From Aurelia coerulea (Eukaryota; Cnidaria; Scyphozoa; Semaeostomeae; Ulmaridae): a stretch of 64,000 bases of DNA. The translations under genes were made by a program, and so were the position numbers. This document shows positions 62,331 through 64,000 of the stretch, piece after piece. The stretch's first letter is position 1, and each line of letters begins with the position of its first letter. The DNA is taken from NCBI GenBank assembly GCA_039566865.1, contig CM076943.1, positions 41,176,663 through 41,240,662 on the forward strand, read 5' to 3'. A model generated the notes under the pieces. The model saw only the letters and a program-made list of their open reading frames with translations. It searched no databases and was not told where the DNA came from.

Positions 62331-63113
62331 TTAACATACAACAAAAGGAAGAACAAAATAGAAGCAAAGAAAAGAAAGAAGAACACATTTACTTAAATGA
62401 GACATGGTGATAACAGAGTGTGAAATTTTCTAATCAAATCGACTGGATTTTTGGATAAATTTTAGAGTTAGCAGGAGTATATTTTTACTGAGTTCGTTGG
62501 GAAAATTTTATCACTATGCAATAAAATTTGCAATAGAATGTTATTTTGGAGATTAGTATATCCAAATGGTTGTAATAACGCAAAAACTCCAGCGAGAAGA
62601 TCTCTGCGTGGTACTGCGAAGGTTGTGGTCAGTGCATACTGTATTTGATTCTAGACTTTTCAAAAAGTACGTTTTGTTTTTCTCATTGTGATGAAATTCA
62701 TCAATGTCATCAGCAATACATGTATGGTGTCAGTTTCTCATCTTTTTCCAACAGGTTGATACAGTTTGGGAGCGTGGCCTTGGAAGCATTGCTTCCAGGA
62801 AATCCTTCCAGTTGCTATTAAGCAACAGGAATTGTTCTTTCTTTGAGGAATACAGTATTTATTGTACCACTAACAGTATTTCTTCAAAGTAATAAAAATC
62901 TACTGTTTTATTTAAATACCCCATTAGTTCTCTTGGGTTTGCAAGTGCCACACTATCCACTCAGGGGTCATTTTTAGTGAAAACAAATGCGTTAATTAAG
63001 ACAAATATATTTTTCAATTATATTCAGATATATAGTTGATTGATTGATTGATTGAATTGATTGATTCATTCGTTCATTCTTTCATTTATTCATTGATTGA
63101 TCCATCTTTTCAG
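62331..63113 (+). promoter_or_regulatory. VAMP7 upstream intron/promoter region
   Basis: A CTTTTCAG acceptor at 63106-63113 implies an upstream non-coding exon somewhere to the left, not located. A GATT microsatellite lies at 63036-63066. Confidence 0.4.
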
Positions 63114-63134
63114 AAAGAACTAACATACAAGACG

Positions 63135-63280
63135 ATGTCTCTCATATACTCAGTCATAGCAAGAGGAACAACTGTGCTTGCAAGGCATGCATCATGCTCT
63201 GGAAACTTTCAAGAGATAACGGATCATTTGTTAGCAAAAATAGGCCCAGAAGATTCAAAGATGACTTACACACAAGCAAA
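63135..63280 (+). CDS. VAMP7: VAMP7, first coding exon (longin domain start)
   Basis: VAMP7 is an R-SNARE of late endosomes and lysosomes that drives membrane fusion. The exon starts 21 bp after a TTTTCAG acceptor, so 63114-63134 is 5' UTR. It encodes 48 residues plus two bases, then a GTAAGAG donor. MSLIYSVIARGTTVLARHA, GNFQEITDHLLAKI and KMTYTQA match the longin-domain start of VAMP7 (VARGTT...LA.H, EIT..ILAKI). The phase-2 donor falls where the family's Tyr-Leu-Phe-His segment should follow. The remaining longin domain, SNARE helix and membrane anchor lie beyond the right edge. Confidence 0.92.
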
Positions 63281-64000
63281 GTAAGAGTTGCAATTTATTT
63301 TAAACCACATTTAACACCAAGAATGTTGGGTGTTATTATTTTAGGACAGATGGATTGTCCAAAAGTTTATCATATCCAAAATTTTGTGTGGTCCAAAATT
63401 TTTACTGTCCATATTTTTTGCACTATAGAAAATCACAATATTTCATTATTTGAAAATGGAATGTCTTGCTCACAGTAGTTCATGATTCATAATAATTCAT
63501 AATTAATAGGATGATTCAAAAGCATTTGAAATGGTGAGCATTATCCCTACGAGAGAATAGAAATTCTGAATGAGGACCCCTTTTGAAAACTTATGACTTC
63601 TTAAACCAAGTGAATTATACTATAGACATGGTAAGTATAGTAATAAGTTGAGTATACAGTACAGTATATGCCATATATAATATAATAAGAACGTTTTTGT
63701 TTTTTTCCAAAATTTTTCGAAAAACATCTGAAATTTTGTGAAAAATATCCAACAATTTTTGTCCAAAAACGTTTGGTCAGAAATTCATTTATGTCTGATA
63801 TTTTTGGCACTTCATGTAATATGATATTGCACAAAATGTCTTTGGAAAGTCACTTATGCACCACAAATCTTTCATTTAGCACCTACCCTTGGAGCCTTGT
63901 AATTACCACATGATATGAGATGGACAATTAAAGGGTGATGCCACTGGAGTTGTGATTTGCACATCTCTCTTGCAGCCATCATCACATCTCACCTGCAGGC
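63281..64000. other. VAMP7 intron, no further exon seen
   Basis: AT-rich intron sequence. The next expected coding segment was not found before the window ends. Confidence 0.45.

Overview
The window is nuclear DNA of an invertebrate animal, most likely a cnidarian (an inference, not proven). Evidence: spliced animal housekeeping genes with GT/AG introns, degenerate LINEs, many TIR-flanked foldback elements and AT-rich introns. There are no bacterial operons, and no rRNA or CRISPR was seen.

Host genes. Three were rebuilt by joining short exons. HARS1 (histidyl-tRNA synthetase) runs on the minus strand from its ATG at 11374; five coding exons are inside and the rest lies off the left edge. POLR1D (RPAC2, shared by RNA polymerases I and III) is complete on the minus strand: five exons from 54637 to 39801 encode only 140 residues over 14.8 kb. 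The first coding exon of VAMP7 is at 63135-63280 on the plus strand, and the gene continues off the right edge. A fourth host gene, at 32065-33909 (+), is a multi-pass membrane protein resembling the TMEM151 family. It is interrupted by a 150-bp TIR element that carries intron-like signals.

Mobile DNA fills most of the rest. (1) 26208-31077 is a complete 4,870-bp DNA transposon with 332-bp TIRs (about 99% identical) and a 6-bp TSD. It carries an intact DDE integrase-type transposase and, convergently, an intact alpha-kinase gene. This is the most unusual system here. (2) 55415-60418 is a Sola-like transposon with about 550-bp TIRs and a 4-bp TSD. Its transposase is broken by a poly-G MITE and a frameshift. 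(3) 12241-22262 is a CR1/L2-like LINE (SGNH, endonuclease and RT domains). It is split by a tandem pair of helentron-like units, internally duplicated, and followed by three extra tandem copies of its own 3' end. (4) Many MITEs of the TA, TAA/TTA, TTAA, 8-bp, 9-bp and 10-bp TSD classes occur, often nested.

Layout: 1-11.4 kb HARS1 with TE-filled introns and a 198-bp satellite; 11.8-24.4 kb LINEs; 24.4-26.2 kb MITEs; 26.2-31.1 kb kinase transposon; 31.1-36 kb TMEM151-like gene and LINE tails; 36.9-39.1 kb MITEs; 39.8-54.6 kb POLR1D with TE-filled introns; 55.4-60.4 kb Sola-like element; 60.5-62.4 kb MITEs; 63.1-64 kb VAMP7. The host genes are unrelated neighbours and no operon logic is visible. 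All identifications come from reading the sequence; no database search was run.
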